DNA from: an uncultured Dongia sp.
GTDB lineage: Bacteria; Pseudomonadota; Alphaproteobacteria; Dongiales; Dongiaceae
NCBI RefSeq assembly: GCF_936916975.1
Contig: NZ_CAKZGO010000014.1
Span: forward strand, 45,249 to 109,248
Direction: 5' to 3'
DNA: 64,000 nt
The notes beneath the pieces are model-generated. The model was not told the DNA's origin, did no database searches, and saw only the letters and a program-made list of their open reading frames with translations. This document shows positions 1 to 8,317 of this stretch, in pieces. Both the position numbers and the translations under genes were made by a program. Every line of letters starts with the position of its first letter. Within the stretch, counting starts at the first letter, position 1.

Positions 1-247
<247 letters not shown>

Positions 248-251
248 CCTC

Positions 252-548
252 TCACGCGACCTCAACGGGATCGAGCAGCAGGGCCGTGCGCTCGGCGAGG
301 TCAGTGACCTTCGCGAGATAGTTCTTGAAGTGCGGTGTCTGGCGATGCGCCGCGATGGCAGCATTGTCGGTGTAAAGCTCGTCCAGCACGAAGCGACCGG
401 GCTCCGCCTGGTCCTGCCAGATATTCCAGAGCAGATTGCCAGGTTCCGCCCGGCACGGTACCACCATGCCTGATAGCAATGCCTTGAGTTCCTCGGCCTT
501 GCCTGGCCGTGCGGTGAGGATCGCCGTGATCTTCACGGGTTTCGTCAT
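252..548 (-). CDS. Antibiotic biosynthesis monooxygenase (ABM) family protein, YgiN-like
   Basis: A 98-residue single ABM domain with the typical pattern: an ILTARPGKAEEL strand-helix start, a central GNLLWNIWQD strand, then FVLDELYTD and a HxxTPHFKNY helix. Family members are ferredoxin-like dimers that oxidise quinols or small aromatics without a cofactor. The ATG at 548 was chosen because the domain starts directly after it; the longer frame adds only Arg-rich sequence unlike the family. It is the last gene of the minus-strand redox cluster, which also holds a second, exported ABM protein. The substrate is unknown. Confidence 0.8.
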   Translation of the reverse strand: MTKPVKITAILTARPGKAEELKALLSGMVVPCRAEPGNLLWNIWQDQAEPGRFVLDELYTDNAAIAAHRQTPHFKNYLAKVTDLAERTALLLDPVEVA

Positions 549-630
549 GGCCCTGTTCCTTTTCACAAAGCGGAAACGCTGGCGCGGCGGGTAAGCTGCG
601 CTGGACCTCACGCCGCCGGTTGTCCTCGTG

Positions 631-810
631 TTACGCTGTTGCCGTCGCACGGTCGAGTGCCCCCACGAACTTCGCTGCGATCGGATGATCCGAACGCGGA
701 TTCTGACCGGTGATGAGCTGGCGATCCTCGATGACCTTTTCCTCGGTGGCCGAGAAGACGGTCATCTTGTCGCCGGCATACTGCCAGCCTTTCGCCCACT
801 CCTTGGCCAT
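631..810 (-). pseudogene. Remnant of a DJ-1/PfpI (type 1 glutamine amidotransferase-like) gene
   Basis: A 59-codon frame with a good ribosome binding site (GGGAG 7 bases before the ATG). It encodes KGWQYAGDKMTVFS..EEK joined directly to VIEDRQLITGQNP.SD. Both blocks are typical of the C-terminal third of DJ-1/PfpI proteins, where they are normally separated by about 40 residues. The nucleophile-elbow Cys and the whole N-terminal half are absent. This looks like an internally deleted leftover that still has a start signal. It sits between the Old Yellow Enzyme and ABM genes on the same strand. A functional microprotein is possible but less likely. Confidence 0.6.
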
Positions 811-890
811 GATGATCTCCCTTGGTTGAGATGTTTTCTGATGGGCCGAAGGATTCGCCAGGTGTGATGGTTGGTCGTGGTGATGCCCGC

Positions 891-1997
891 TCAGGCGCGC
901 ACGGTCGCGCCCAAGCTTGGGTAATCCGTGTAGCCTTTGGCACCGCCGCCGTAAAAAGTGGACTTGTCGTTCTCGTTCAGCGCCATGTTGCGGCGCAGAC
1001 GGTCTACCAGATCGGGGTTACCGATATAGGGCTGGCCGAAGGCGATCATGTCGGCGTGATTCGACGCGACGGCATCGATCGCAAGTTGCCGGTCGTAACC
1101 GTTGTTGGCGATGTACCTGCCGCCGAACGCAGCGTGCAGCGCCTTGTAGTCGAAAGCCGCGGCCGCATTCGCCCCTCGTGTCTGGCCTTCGATGGCATGG
1201 AGATAGCCCAGGCCGAGCTTGCCGAGTTCACGGGCGAGATGGCCATAAGTCGCCTGCGGGTTGCTGTCCAGGGATGTGTCGCCGACCGCGCGCGACATGG
1301 GCGAGAGACGCACGCCGACACGATCGGAACCCCAGACCTCCGAGACAGCGGTGATGACCTCGACCGGTAGACGCGTGCGGTTCTCGACCGAGCCGCCATA
1401 ACGGTCGGTGCGGCGGTTGGTGCTGTCGCGGATGAACTGGTCGAGGAGATAGGAATTGGCCGCATGCACCTCGACGCCGTCGAAACCGGCATGTTTGGCC
1501 ATCAAGGCCGCATGCCGGTAATCGGCGATGATGCCCGGAATCTCGTCGGTCTCCAGAGCCCGCGGCATCGAGGGCGGCGCCTGGGTCTGGGATTCGAGGA
1601 AGACGAGCTCGCCGGCCTGGATCGCCGACGGCGCCACCGGTGCGGCACCATTCTCCTGCAAGGAGACATGCGACATGCGCCCTACATGCCAGAGCTGGGT
1701 GACGATCTTGCCGCCCGCCTGATGCACAGCGTCCGTCACGCGCCGCCAGGCGGCGACATGGGCGTCGGTATAGATGCCGGGGGTGAAGGCATAGCCGCGG
1801 CCCTGGCGCGAGATATTGGTGGCCTCGGTGATGATGAGGCCCGCGGTCGCGCGCTGGCGGTAATACTGGACGGCCAGATCCGAATGGACACCCGCCATGT
1901 CGGCGCGCGAGCGTGTCAACGGTGCCATGGCGACGCGGTTGGCGACATCGATGGCGCCGATTTTCGTGGGTTGGAAAAGTGCCTGGTCAGCAGTCAT
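891..1997 (-). CDS. nemA: Old Yellow Enzyme family alkene reductase (NemA-like)
   Basis: 368 residues forming one FMN-binding TIM barrel. Seen are the N-terminal LFQPTKIGAIDVANRVAMAPLTR, the substrate-binding His178/Asn181 pair in EVHAANSYLLDQF, and the hallmark RTDRYGGSVENRTR segment just after it. Family members use NAD(P)H to reduce activated C=C bonds, quinones, maleimides and nitro compounds. The ATG at 1997 precedes the canonical N-terminus; the in-frame extension upstream is read through the neighbouring ABM gene. Together with the VOC, ABM and DJ-1 neighbours it points to a response to electrophiles or quinones, probably under the divergent LysR regulator. Confidence 0.88.
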   Translation of the reverse strand: MTADQALFQPTKIGAIDVANRVAMAPLTRSRADMAGVHSDLAVQYYRQRATAGLIITEATNISRQGRGYAFTPGIYTDAHVAAWRRVTDAVHQAGGKIVTQLWHVGRMSHVSLQENGAAPVAPSAIQAGELVFLESQTQAPPSMPRALETDEIPGIIADYRHAALMAKHAGFDGVEVHAANSYLLDQFIRDSTNRRTDRYGGSVENRTRLPVEVITAVSEVWGSDRVGVRLSPMSRAVGDTSLDSNPQATYGHLARELGKLGLGYLHAIEGQTRGANAAAAFDYKALHAAFGGRYIANNGYDRQLAIDAVASNHADMIAFGQPYIGNPDLVDRLRRNMALNENDKSTFYGGGAKGYTDYPSLGATVRA

Positions 1998-2043
1998 GGG
2001 TCGGTTGCCTTTTCTGGAATGACATCGAGTTGCATGGGCAGTC

Positions 2044-2454
2044 TTATTGGGAAGATCCGGCCAGAATCTCCATGCGCATGACCTTGACGCCGCCTTCGGC
2101 GAGGTCGGGGAGCTTCTCAAACCAGTCCAGCACATAGGGCATGGCGTTGTGGGCCTCGAAATCCGCCCGTGTCGCGAAGATCTCATAGAAGATGAAGTGA
2201 CCGGGTGCCTCGCGGTCTTCCTGCAGGAAGTAGACGAGGTTCTTGGGGTCGCTGCGGACGAGGGCGATGAGCGGCAAGGTAACGGCACGCAATTCATCCT
2301 CCTTGCCGGCCTTCGCCTTGACCTCGGCGACAATCGAATAGGCGCCGGGCGGGATCGCGGCATAGCCTTTGCCCGGCCCTTCCCCGGCCAGTGCCGGTGT
2401 TGCCAAAGCGAGGCCGAGCAGGAGCGTGAGACCGTTCAGGGAAGACCGCGTCAT
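2044..2454 (-). CDS. Exported ABM-domain monooxygenase-like protein
   Basis: 136 residues. An N-terminal signal peptide (LNGLTLLLGLALATPALAG) is followed by an ABM domain with VAEVKAKAGKEDELRAV, NLVYFLQEDREAPGHFIFYEIF and a MPYVLDWFEKLPDL helix. Most ABM proteins are cytoplasmic, so the predicted export is notable and matches the Tat-exported VOC protein encoded just upstream. The start at 2454 lies 2 bases from the VOC stop, so translation is probably coupled. A longer in-frame start inside the VOC gene was rejected because it would bury the signal peptide. The reaction is unknown. Confidence 0.78.
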   Translation of the reverse strand: MTRSSLNGLTLLLGLALATPALAGEGPGKGYAAIPPGAYSIVAEVKAKAGKEDELRAVTLPLIALVRSDPKNLVYFLQEDREAPGHFIFYEIFATRADFEAHNAMPYVLDWFEKLPDLAEGGVKVMRMEILAGSSQ

Positions 2455-2455
2455 A

Positions 2456-3322
2456 TCAGCCTCCCGTCGCTTCGCTGCGCTTGCGATGGGCCTCGAAGGC
2501 ATCGGCGAAGCGCTTCTTCACCGGGCCCAACGCCTTGACGAATTCAAGCTGCTCGCCTTCCGGACCCTTCGCATAGATCAAGGTCCAACCGTCCGACAGA
2601 CCTTCCGTGATCGGGTTGGAATTGGATTCCAACGGAGCAGCCAGACGTTCCTTTTCCGATGTCACGGTGACGATGCGGTTTGCCTTCACCTGCGTCATTC
2701 CGCGCTTTGCTGATTCCGCCTCGAGGTCCCGGATGAACTTGTTGAAGTCCACATCGTCACGCAGATAGAAGCAGATATGCATCGAGCGCGGAAAGGCCGG
2801 GCTCATATGATCGCGCGGTTCGGCGAAGCTGTCGCCGCTGCCCGCCGGTTGATCGGCATCGCGATATTGCAGCAGCTCGATCACGACATTGTCGAACTGG
2901 ATGAAGCGCACATCCAGGCGCTGCTCGCCGTCCTTGAGATTCGGAACGCCGAGCGTCAGCGGATTGACCTTGCGTTCGCGGGCGACGATCTCCTGGTCGG
3001 TGAGGAGCGTGTTGTGGATTCTCTCGCCCTGGAAATCGCCGTCGCGGAACACCTCGGTGCCGCCCAGCACCTCGGTATAGAATTCATAGGCGCGGTCCAT
3101 GTTCTGGACGGTGACGCCGAAATGCTGAACGCCCTGCAGCCGCGCACCCAGCGGCGCATCGTCACGCGCGACCATCACATCATTTGTCACGTTGGTCGCA
3201 TTATCGGCAGAAGCGGGTGCTGCCAATGTCTGGGCGGCGATGCCGCCGACCGCAACGGCGCCCACGGCGCGCAAGACATCACGGCGAGTCGGCTCGGCCG
3301 GAGTTTCGATCTTTGTGCTCAT
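2456..3322 (-). CDS. Tat-exported VOC (glyoxalase/bleomycin-resistance fold) family protein
   Basis: 288 residues. The N-terminus carries a twin-arginine signal (TRRDVLRAVGAVAVGGIAAQ, then an APASA cleavage region). Mature residues 60-270 contain VOC beta-alpha-beta modules: VQHFGVTVQNMDRAYEFYTEVLGG and a second metal-side module with SMHICFYLRDDVDFNKFI and GPEGEQLEFVK. VOC proteins bind a divalent metal and act as dioxygenases, isomerases or antibiotic binders; the substrate here cannot be told from sequence. It is the first gene of the minus-strand redox cluster and faces the LysR gene across a 126-base gap. Confidence 0.78.
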   Translation of the reverse strand: MSTKIETPAEPTRRDVLRAVGAVAVGGIAAQTLAAPASADNATNVTNDVMVARDDAPLGARLQGVQHFGVTVQNMDRAYEFYTEVLGGTEVFRDGDFQGERIHNTLLTDQEIVARERKVNPLTLGVPNLKDGEQRLDVRFIQFDNVVIELLQYRDADQPAGSGDSFAEPRDHMSPAFPRSMHICFYLRDDVDFNKFIRDLEAESAKRGMTQVKANRIVTVTSEKERLAAPLESNSNPITEGLSDGWTLIYAKGPEGEQLEFVKALGPVKKRFADAFEAHRKRSEATGG

Positions 3323-3448
3323 CTCTATCTCCTGTCTTTGGTGCGTCCGGCGGGGACACGGGTTGCTGGTGCACAGAAGATGAGGCGCCAGGAGATATTT
3401 CAGAAGTTTATTTATTTTATTTTAGATATTCATATGGCATTATAACTA
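3323..3448. promoter_or_regulatory. Divergent promoter region between the VOC cluster and its LysR regulator
   Basis: A 126-base gap whose LysR-proximal half (about 3400-3448) is strikingly AT-rich compared with the GC-rich flanks: TTTATTTATTTTATTTTAG then ATTCATATGGCATTATAAC. LysR-type regulators usually bind such divergent gaps at T-N11-A palindromes to control both directions. No single palindrome stands out enough to be placed, so only the region is annotated. Confidence 0.5.
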
Positions 3449-4363
3449 ATGCGTTACGATCTCAATTTGCTGCCTGTTTTCATTACCCTGATGGAAGAGC
3501 GCAACGTGACCCGCGCCGCCGCGCGGCTGGGCATCACGCAGCCGGCGCTGTCCAATGCGCTCTCACGCCTGCGCCTCACGATGCAGGACCAGCTTTTCAT
3601 CCGGGCGCGCTATGGCATCGAGCCGACCGAGATGGCGCGTGACCTAGCCCCCGTGGTCGCCGCGGCACTGGCACAGATCGATGAATTGGTCATGCGCCAG
3701 CAGGCGTTCGATCCGGCAAAGGCCGAGCGGCTGGTGACGGTGGCGGCCAACTCCTATGTCGAATTCGGGCTGATCCCGGCGATCGTGGCCAAGCTCGGCG
3801 CGGTGGCACCGGGTATCAGACTGCGCCTGATGCCTTACGGCAGTGATCTGGCCGAGACGGGCGTCATCTCCGGCACGACGGAGATGGTGTTTGGCCGCAT
3901 CGTCGGCGCACCCGATAATCTGGTCGTGCAGCATCTGATGGATGACGGCCTCGCTTGCGTCGTGCGCGCGGATCATCCGGAGGTCGGTGACAAGCTCACC
4001 CGCGCGCAATATGAGCGCCTCAAGCATGTCAACGTGATGCCGCCGGGGCGCCTGCGCGCCGGCCTCTACCAGAAGCTGGAACGCGAGGGCCTCAAACGCG
4101 AGGTGGTGGTATCGGTGACGCATTTCCTTGCGGTGCCGGAGCTGATCGCCGTCACAGATTACTGCACCATGCTGCCGCGCCTCATCTGCCGGCATCTTGC
4201 GCGCGATCCGCGACTGAAGGTGCTGAAGGCCCCGGTCGATCTCGGCACGTTTCCGGTCGAGATGGCCTGGCACGTCCGCTATCGCAACGACCCGGCGCAT
4301 CGCTGGCTGCGGGCGCTGATCGTGAAGGTGGCGAAGGAGGTAGGGGGCGTTACCGCTGCCTGA
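3449..4363 (+). CDS. LysR family transcriptional regulator
   Basis: 304 residues. The N-terminal winged helix-turn-helix reads LPVFITLMEERNVTRAAARLGITQPALSNALSRLR, the family signature, with the linker GIEPTEMARDLAPVV of the NodD/LinR-like subgroup. The C-terminal effector-binding half (about 90-300) has the usual two-lobed periplasmic-binding-protein fold. It is transcribed away from the VOC/ABM/OYE cluster, so local control of that cluster is the simplest reading. Its last 14 bases overlap the 3' end of the convergent DMT exporter gene. The ligand is unknown. Confidence 0.9.
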   Translation: MRYDLNLLPVFITLMEERNVTRAAARLGITQPALSNALSRLRLTMQDQLFIRARYGIEPTEMARDLAPVVAAALAQIDELVMRQQAFDPAKAERLVTVAANSYVEFGLIPAIVAKLGAVAPGIRLRLMPYGSDLAETGVISGTTEMVFGRIVGAPDNLVVQHLMDDGLACVVRADHPEVGDKLTRAQYERLKHVNVMPPGRLRAGLYQKLEREGLKREVVVSVTHFLAVPELIAVTDYCTMLPRLICRHLARDPRLKVLKAPVDLGTFPVEMAWHVRYRNDPAHRWLRALIVKVAKEVGGVTAA

Positions 4364-5306
4364 GCCGCGGCAGTGCCAGCCCCGCCAGGATCAGCGCGAG
4401 CGCCACCACAGCATTCACACCCGGCACTTCGCCATAGCCGAAGAAGCCCCAACCCAGGCCCATCACCGGCACCAGGAAGTTGTTATTGGAGGCAAAGCTC
4501 GCACCCGATCGCCGCATCAGGGTGAAGAACAGCCAGTTGCCGAACGCGGTTGAGAGCAGCCCCAGCCAGAATGCCGCGAACAATGCGGACCCGGTGGGGT
4601 CGAGCGTCCAGGGCCGGTCGATGATCAGCCAGATCGGCAGGATGGAAAGCAGTCCCAGCCCCAGGATGATGCCGACCGTCATCTCGGCACCCATCTGCGG
4701 CAGGCGCCGCGCATTGACGCCGTAGAGCGAATAGCTGAGACAGCCCAGAATGATGGCGATCTGGCCGATGACCTGTGCGCCGAGGCCCTTCAACGCATCG
4801 ACACCCACCAGCACGACGACGCCAGCAAAGCCGCAGATGACCCCGATCACCTTGGGCGCCGTCAGCTTTTCATCATGGGTCATGACATGGGCGAGGATGA
4901 GGACGAGGAGCGGAATGGTCGCCATCAGGATGGCGGCCAGCTGCGATGTGGTGAATTGCTCGCCCCAGCCGATGAGGAAGAAAGGCAGCGAATTGCCGAT
5001 GATGCCGAGGAAGGTGAGCCGCAGCCACAGCCGCGCGCCGCCCTGCTTGATGTCGTCCGGCCTGTCACCTGCTTGCGACCAGGACGGCCAGGACTGGCCG
5101 CGCCACCGCGCCAGACCCAGCAACACGGCAGCACCGATGGCAATGCGCGCGGTGGCAAGGGTCAACGGCGGTATTCCGTTGCTGACCGCAATCTTGATGA
5201 ACAGGAAAGAAGAGCCCCAGACCAGCGCCAGCAACAGCAGCAGGGCGAATTCGATCAGGCCAGGATGGCGCAAGCTGGCGACCTGCGGCGGAGAAGTCTC
5301 GGTCAT
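4350..5306 (-). CDS. EamA/DMT family membrane transporter
   Basis: 318 residues with ten predicted membrane helices in two EamA repeats. The first opens with LLLLLALVWGSSFLFIKIAVSNGIPPL, the classic DMT start, and the second with IIGVICGFAGVVVLVG and later FGNWLFFTLMRRSGASFASNNNFLVPV. Family members export amino acids, metabolites or drugs by a proton-coupled route; the cargo cannot be inferred. The ATG at 5306 follows the DUF2244 gene by 6 bases on the same strand, so the two are probably co-transcribed. Confidence 0.85.
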   Translation of the reverse strand: MTETSPPQVASLRHPGLIEFALLLLLALVWGSSFLFIKIAVSNGIPPLTLATARIAIGAAVLLGLARWRGQSWPSWSQAGDRPDDIKQGGARLWLRLTFLGIIGNSLPFFLIGWGEQFTTSQLAAILMATIPLLVLILAHVMTHDEKLTAPKVIGVICGFAGVVVLVGVDALKGLGAQVIGQIAIILGCLSYSLYGVNARRLPQMGAEMTVGIILGLGLLSILPIWLIIDRPWTLDPTGSALFAAFWLGLLSTAFGNWLFFTLMRRSGASFASNNNFLVPVMGLGWGFFGYGEVPGVNAVVALALILAGLALPRLRQR

Positions 5307-5312
5307 GATGAC

Positions 5313-5846
5313 TCAGCTTTGCTGTGGCGCCGTGTGGTCGCTGCGATTTCGCTCCAGCACCCGGGTGAGTTCGCCGGCGAAATCGCACCGCTCGGGGGCG
5401 GACAGGAACGACCCGATCTCGACATGCTTGCCATGGGAGCGGAGATAAAGCGCGTTGTCCGGCTCGGCGCCGCGCATGAGGACCACCTGTAGCCAATAGG
5501 GCTGCATGGAAAACGCCGTGAACTTGCCCTTGGCATCCAGCCGTTCCAGCACCAGGCGGTCATGATAGAGCCGCAGCCGCTCGGCGCGCCGGTCGCCGCG
5601 GTAATGGCGCGAGAACAGGAACCAGAACAGCAGCCATTCGGCACCGAGGAAGCCGAAGATCGGCCAGGCGCCGAGAGCCATGAAGGTCAGGCCGTAAAGC
5701 GCCATGATAACGCCGGTGCCGCTGATCAGAATCAAATAGCCGCGTTGCCCCAGCGAGCGATAGGGATAAAGCAGGGCCTCGAACACCGGCATCTCGTCGT
5801 CGGCATTTCCACTGTCCGGGCCCGGCATGGTGTCTTCCGCTTCCAT
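5313..5846 (-). CDS. DUF2244 domain membrane protein
   Basis: About 177 residues from the chosen ATG. Two adjacent hydrophobic helices (LILISGTGVIMALYGLTFMA and GAWPIFGFLGAEWLLFWFLF) follow a short cytosolic N-terminus and precede a soluble C-terminal part containing YHDRLVLERLDAKG and QPYWLQVVL, the DUF2244 signature. The function of the family is unknown; members are widespread in Alphaproteobacteria and often lie beside nth, as here. A GTG start 33 bases upstream is possible. The gene diverges from nth, leaving only about 67 bases for two promoters. Confidence 0.8.
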   Translation of the reverse strand: MEAEDTMPGPDSGNADDEMPVFEALLYPYRSLGQRGYLILISGTGVIMALYGLTFMALGAWPIFGFLGAEWLLFWFLFSRHYRGDRRAERLRLYHDRLVLERLDAKGKFTAFSMQPYWLQVVLMRGAEPDNALYLRSHGKHVEIGSFLSAPERCDFAGELTRVLERNRSDHTAPQQS

Positions 5847-5913
5847 GTCCCCGAGTATAGTCTCTGGCCGAATTGGCACAACCAGCCAGCCCTTCGCTCA
5901 CAACAGGCCAGCC

Positions 5914-6549
5914 ATGCTATCCAAGGATCAGATCGAGACATTTTTTGCGCGGCTGCAAAAAGCCAATCCGGAACCCAAGGGCGAGCTCAATTACGTCAAC
6001 CCCTATACGCTGCTGGTGGCCGTGGTGCTCTCCGCCCAGGCGACCGATGTCGGGGTCAACAAGGCCACCGAAAAGCTGTTCAAGGTCGTCGATACGCCGG
6101 AAAAGATGGTCCGCCTTGGCGAGGCCAAATTGAAAGACCACATCAAGACCATCGGTCTCTTCAACACCAAGGCGAAGAACGTCATCCGCCTTTCGGAAAT
6201 GCTGGTGGCGGACCACAACAGCGAAGTACCGCGCGACCGCGACATCCTCCAGACATTGCCGGGTGTCGGCCGCAAGACCGCCAATGTGGTACTCAACATC
6301 GCCTTTGGCGAAGCGACCATCGCCGTCGACACACATATCTTCCGTGTCTCCAACCGCACCGGCCTGGCGCCGGGCAAGGATGTCGTGGCGGTGGAACAAC
6401 GGCTGGAAAAGCGGGTGCCGGAAAAATACAAGCAGCATTGCCATCACTGGCTGATCCTGCACGGCCGCTATGTCTGCAAGGCTCGCGCGCCGGCCTGCGC
6501 CGTCTGCGTCGTCAACGACATCTGCCAGTACAAGGCAAAGACGTTGTGA
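5914..6549 (+). CDS. nth: Endonuclease III (DNA glycosylase/AP lyase)
   Basis: 211 residues, the usual length. The helix-hairpin-helix LPGVGRKTANVVLN contains catalytic Lys121, and VDTHIFRVSNR contains catalytic Asp139. The C-terminal iron-sulfur loop has cysteines 188, 195, 198 and 204 in the C-x6-C-x2-C-x5-C spacing that holds the [4Fe-4S] cluster. The enzyme removes oxidised pyrimidines and nicks abasic sites in base excision repair. The ATG at 5914 gives the standard MLSKDQIETFFARL start; the upstream in-frame ATG lies in the DUF2244 5' end and adds unrelated sequence. Confidence 0.96.
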   Translation: MLSKDQIETFFARLQKANPEPKGELNYVNPYTLLVAVVLSAQATDVGVNKATEKLFKVVDTPEKMVRLGEAKLKDHIKTIGLFNTKAKNVIRLSEMLVADHNSEVPRDRDILQTLPGVGRKTANVVLNIAFGEATIAVDTHIFRVSNRTGLAPGKDVVAVEQRLEKRVPEKYKQHCHHWLILHGRYVCKARAPACAVCVVNDICQYKAKTL

Positions 6550-6596
6550 CGTGTTTGGGGATGGCGTTTGTGGGTGGGGAGTGCAGGTGGTGAGAT

Positions 6597-6721
6597 ACCC
6601 CTCTCCCTAACCCTCCCCCACGTTGGGGGAGGGGATTCTAGCTAGCCTGAACGCCATTGGCACAGCGAACTCGGTTGAACTCCCTCCCCCCAACGTGGGG
6701 GAGGGTGGGGGAGAGGGGGTG
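6597..6721. repeat. Intergenic inverted pair of C/G-rich repeat units
   Basis: Two units of about 40 bases in opposite orientation flank some 45 bases of unique sequence. The left unit reads CCCTCTCCCTAACCC then TCCCCCACGTTGGGGGAGGG, and the right is close to its reverse complement. A further right-hand unit lies at 10424-10463. Each unit contains a self-complementary core CCCCCaCGTTGGGGG. It sits between the convergent ends of nth and the DUF4139 gene, where it could act as a terminator or mRNA-end structure, as similar alphaproteobacterial palindromes do. Confidence 0.7.
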
Positions 6722-6739
6722 TTACAACCAGTCCCGCTC

Positions 6740-8161
6740 TTACAACTTAATCCGCACGCTATACTTCAGCACCGTCGAACCCTCCGCCGGCACCTCGACC
6801 AGCCATTGCGCGGTGTTGGAATCGAGCTTCTGATGCGCCTGTGATTCGTCGAGCATCTTCCATTCACCGGGGAACGCTTCGCGCAGATCGACCGTCACTT
6901 TCTCCTTCTTCGCATTCTTGATCTCGACCTCATAGGCGTTCTCATAGAGATCGTCGGCGAGCTTGGTGTAGTTGGTCTGCTTGGCGCGCGCGGTGATGTC
7001 GAAGGCCTCGCCCAGAGTGAGGTCGACGCGCTCGTTCTTCGGCGTGTGGTCGATGTGATCCTCGCCGACGAACAGCGCATTGCCGGCGTTGTCTTTCTTG
7101 TAGACGCGGATGATGCCCGAAGGTAGCGGCATGCCGAGATGGGATTTTTCCTCGTTCTTGAATTTCAACTTCACCTGCGCGTTCTGGCGCGGGCCTTCGC
7201 CGAAATTGTAACCGTAATTGCCCCAGACATTGGCGCTGTTGGTCAGCAGATATTGCTTCTCCACCGGCACGTCGCTGGCCGCCAGCATGGCGACCTGCTT
7301 GGTCTGGTTTTCCTTCAGCGTGGTTGGCCGGTCGAGCGAGTAGAGGTGATATTCGAACGCGGCCTGCTCCATCATCTTCGGCGCCTGGGCGACGGAATCC
7401 ATGGCCATCACGCCACCGGCGGCGCGCTCCATATAGGGCTGCACCTGGTTGACGTTGCCGGCCACCAGTTGCAGCTTGGCGTCCTTATAAGTAACGCCGC
7501 TCTGGTTGGTGAGCGTCACGAGGCCGTTGATGTTGACGGTCTTCTCGTCAGGCGACAGATCGACCACGTAGTCGGCTGACCAGGAGAGGCCACGGGTGAG
7601 GTAAGAAAGGTCGGCGGCGACATCGCCGGCCTTCTCGGCATTGGCCTTCACGACCAATGTGGGGCGCGCGCGCAGATTGGCCGGCACGCCGGAATAAACC
7701 AGGCGGCCCGGCACTGCCGTCTCGATGCGATCGCCGATCTTCAGGACAGCCTGGCCGTCGGCCACCGACAGCACCTCGGCTTCTTCGCTACTGTCCTCGC
7801 CGGTTTCCGGATTGGTGCGGAACACGCGAATCATTTGGCCAACCGATTTCTCCAACAGCTTCTGCGCGGTGAGGAGATCGAAATCGAAATTCTGCTCCAG
7901 CACATCGAGGATGCCGCCGGCCGAATTGAGCAAGGCAGTCTCCGGCCGCATGGCGGCTGCCACGTCGATGAAAGCGATGTCGTTCTCGCCCGCGGTCACG
8001 GGGATCGTGCGCGAATCGCGGATCAGCGCCAGATCCTGGTTGTAGATCGTGACCGCGACACCGGTCTGGCTGTCGGTGGTGACGGCGGTCTCCGCCCAGG
8101 CATGCGCGCTGGCGGTCAAAGCAAGGGCCAAGGCAGTGCCGGCGGCGAGAAGTGAGCGCAT
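6740..8161 (-). CDS. DUF4139 domain exported protein
   Basis: About 473 residues. An N-terminal signal peptide (RSLLAAGTALALALTASAHAWA) is followed by AVTIYNQDLALIRDSRTI, the start typical of DUF4139 proteins, then a beta-rich body with LSYLTRGLSWSADYVVDL and, near the C-terminus, VDLREAFPGEWKML. The protein is predicted to be periplasmic or surface-exposed; the molecular role of the family is unknown. The ATG at 8161 is preceded by AAGGA with 7-base spacing, better than the upstream ATG at 8176. It is downstream of the MotB-like pair on the same strand after a 156-base gap. Confidence 0.82.
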   Translation of the reverse strand: MRSLLAAGTALALALTASAHAWAETAVTTDSQTGVAVTIYNQDLALIRDSRTIPVTAGENDIAFIDVAAAMRPETALLNSAGGILDVLEQNFDFDLLTAQKLLEKSVGQMIRVFRTNPETGEDSSEEAEVLSVADGQAVLKIGDRIETAVPGRLVYSGVPANLRARPTLVVKANAEKAGDVAADLSYLTRGLSWSADYVVDLSPDEKTVNINGLVTLTNQSGVTYKDAKLQLVAGNVNQVQPYMERAAGGVMAMDSVAQAPKMMEQAAFEYHLYSLDRPTTLKENQTKQVAMLAASDVPVEKQYLLTNSANVWGNYGYNFGEGPRQNAQVKLKFKNEEKSHLGMPLPSGIIRVYKKDNAGNALFVGEDHIDHTPKNERVDLTLGEAFDITARAKQTNYTKLADDLYENAYEVEIKNAKKEKVTVDLREAFPGEWKMLDESQAHQKLDSNTAQWLVEVPAEGSTVLKYSVRIKL

Positions 8162-8317
8162 GGGGAAATCCTTCATCGAATGGTTCCGGGCGTAGCCCGG
8201 TGGGGAGGGTCGTGAATGCCAACTACAAATGGCGATGGAATGCGGCAAGACTATGACAAATGCGTGCGCGCGCTCAAGTAACGGCCATCACGTTTGCGTG
8301 CTAATGGCAGGAAAATA

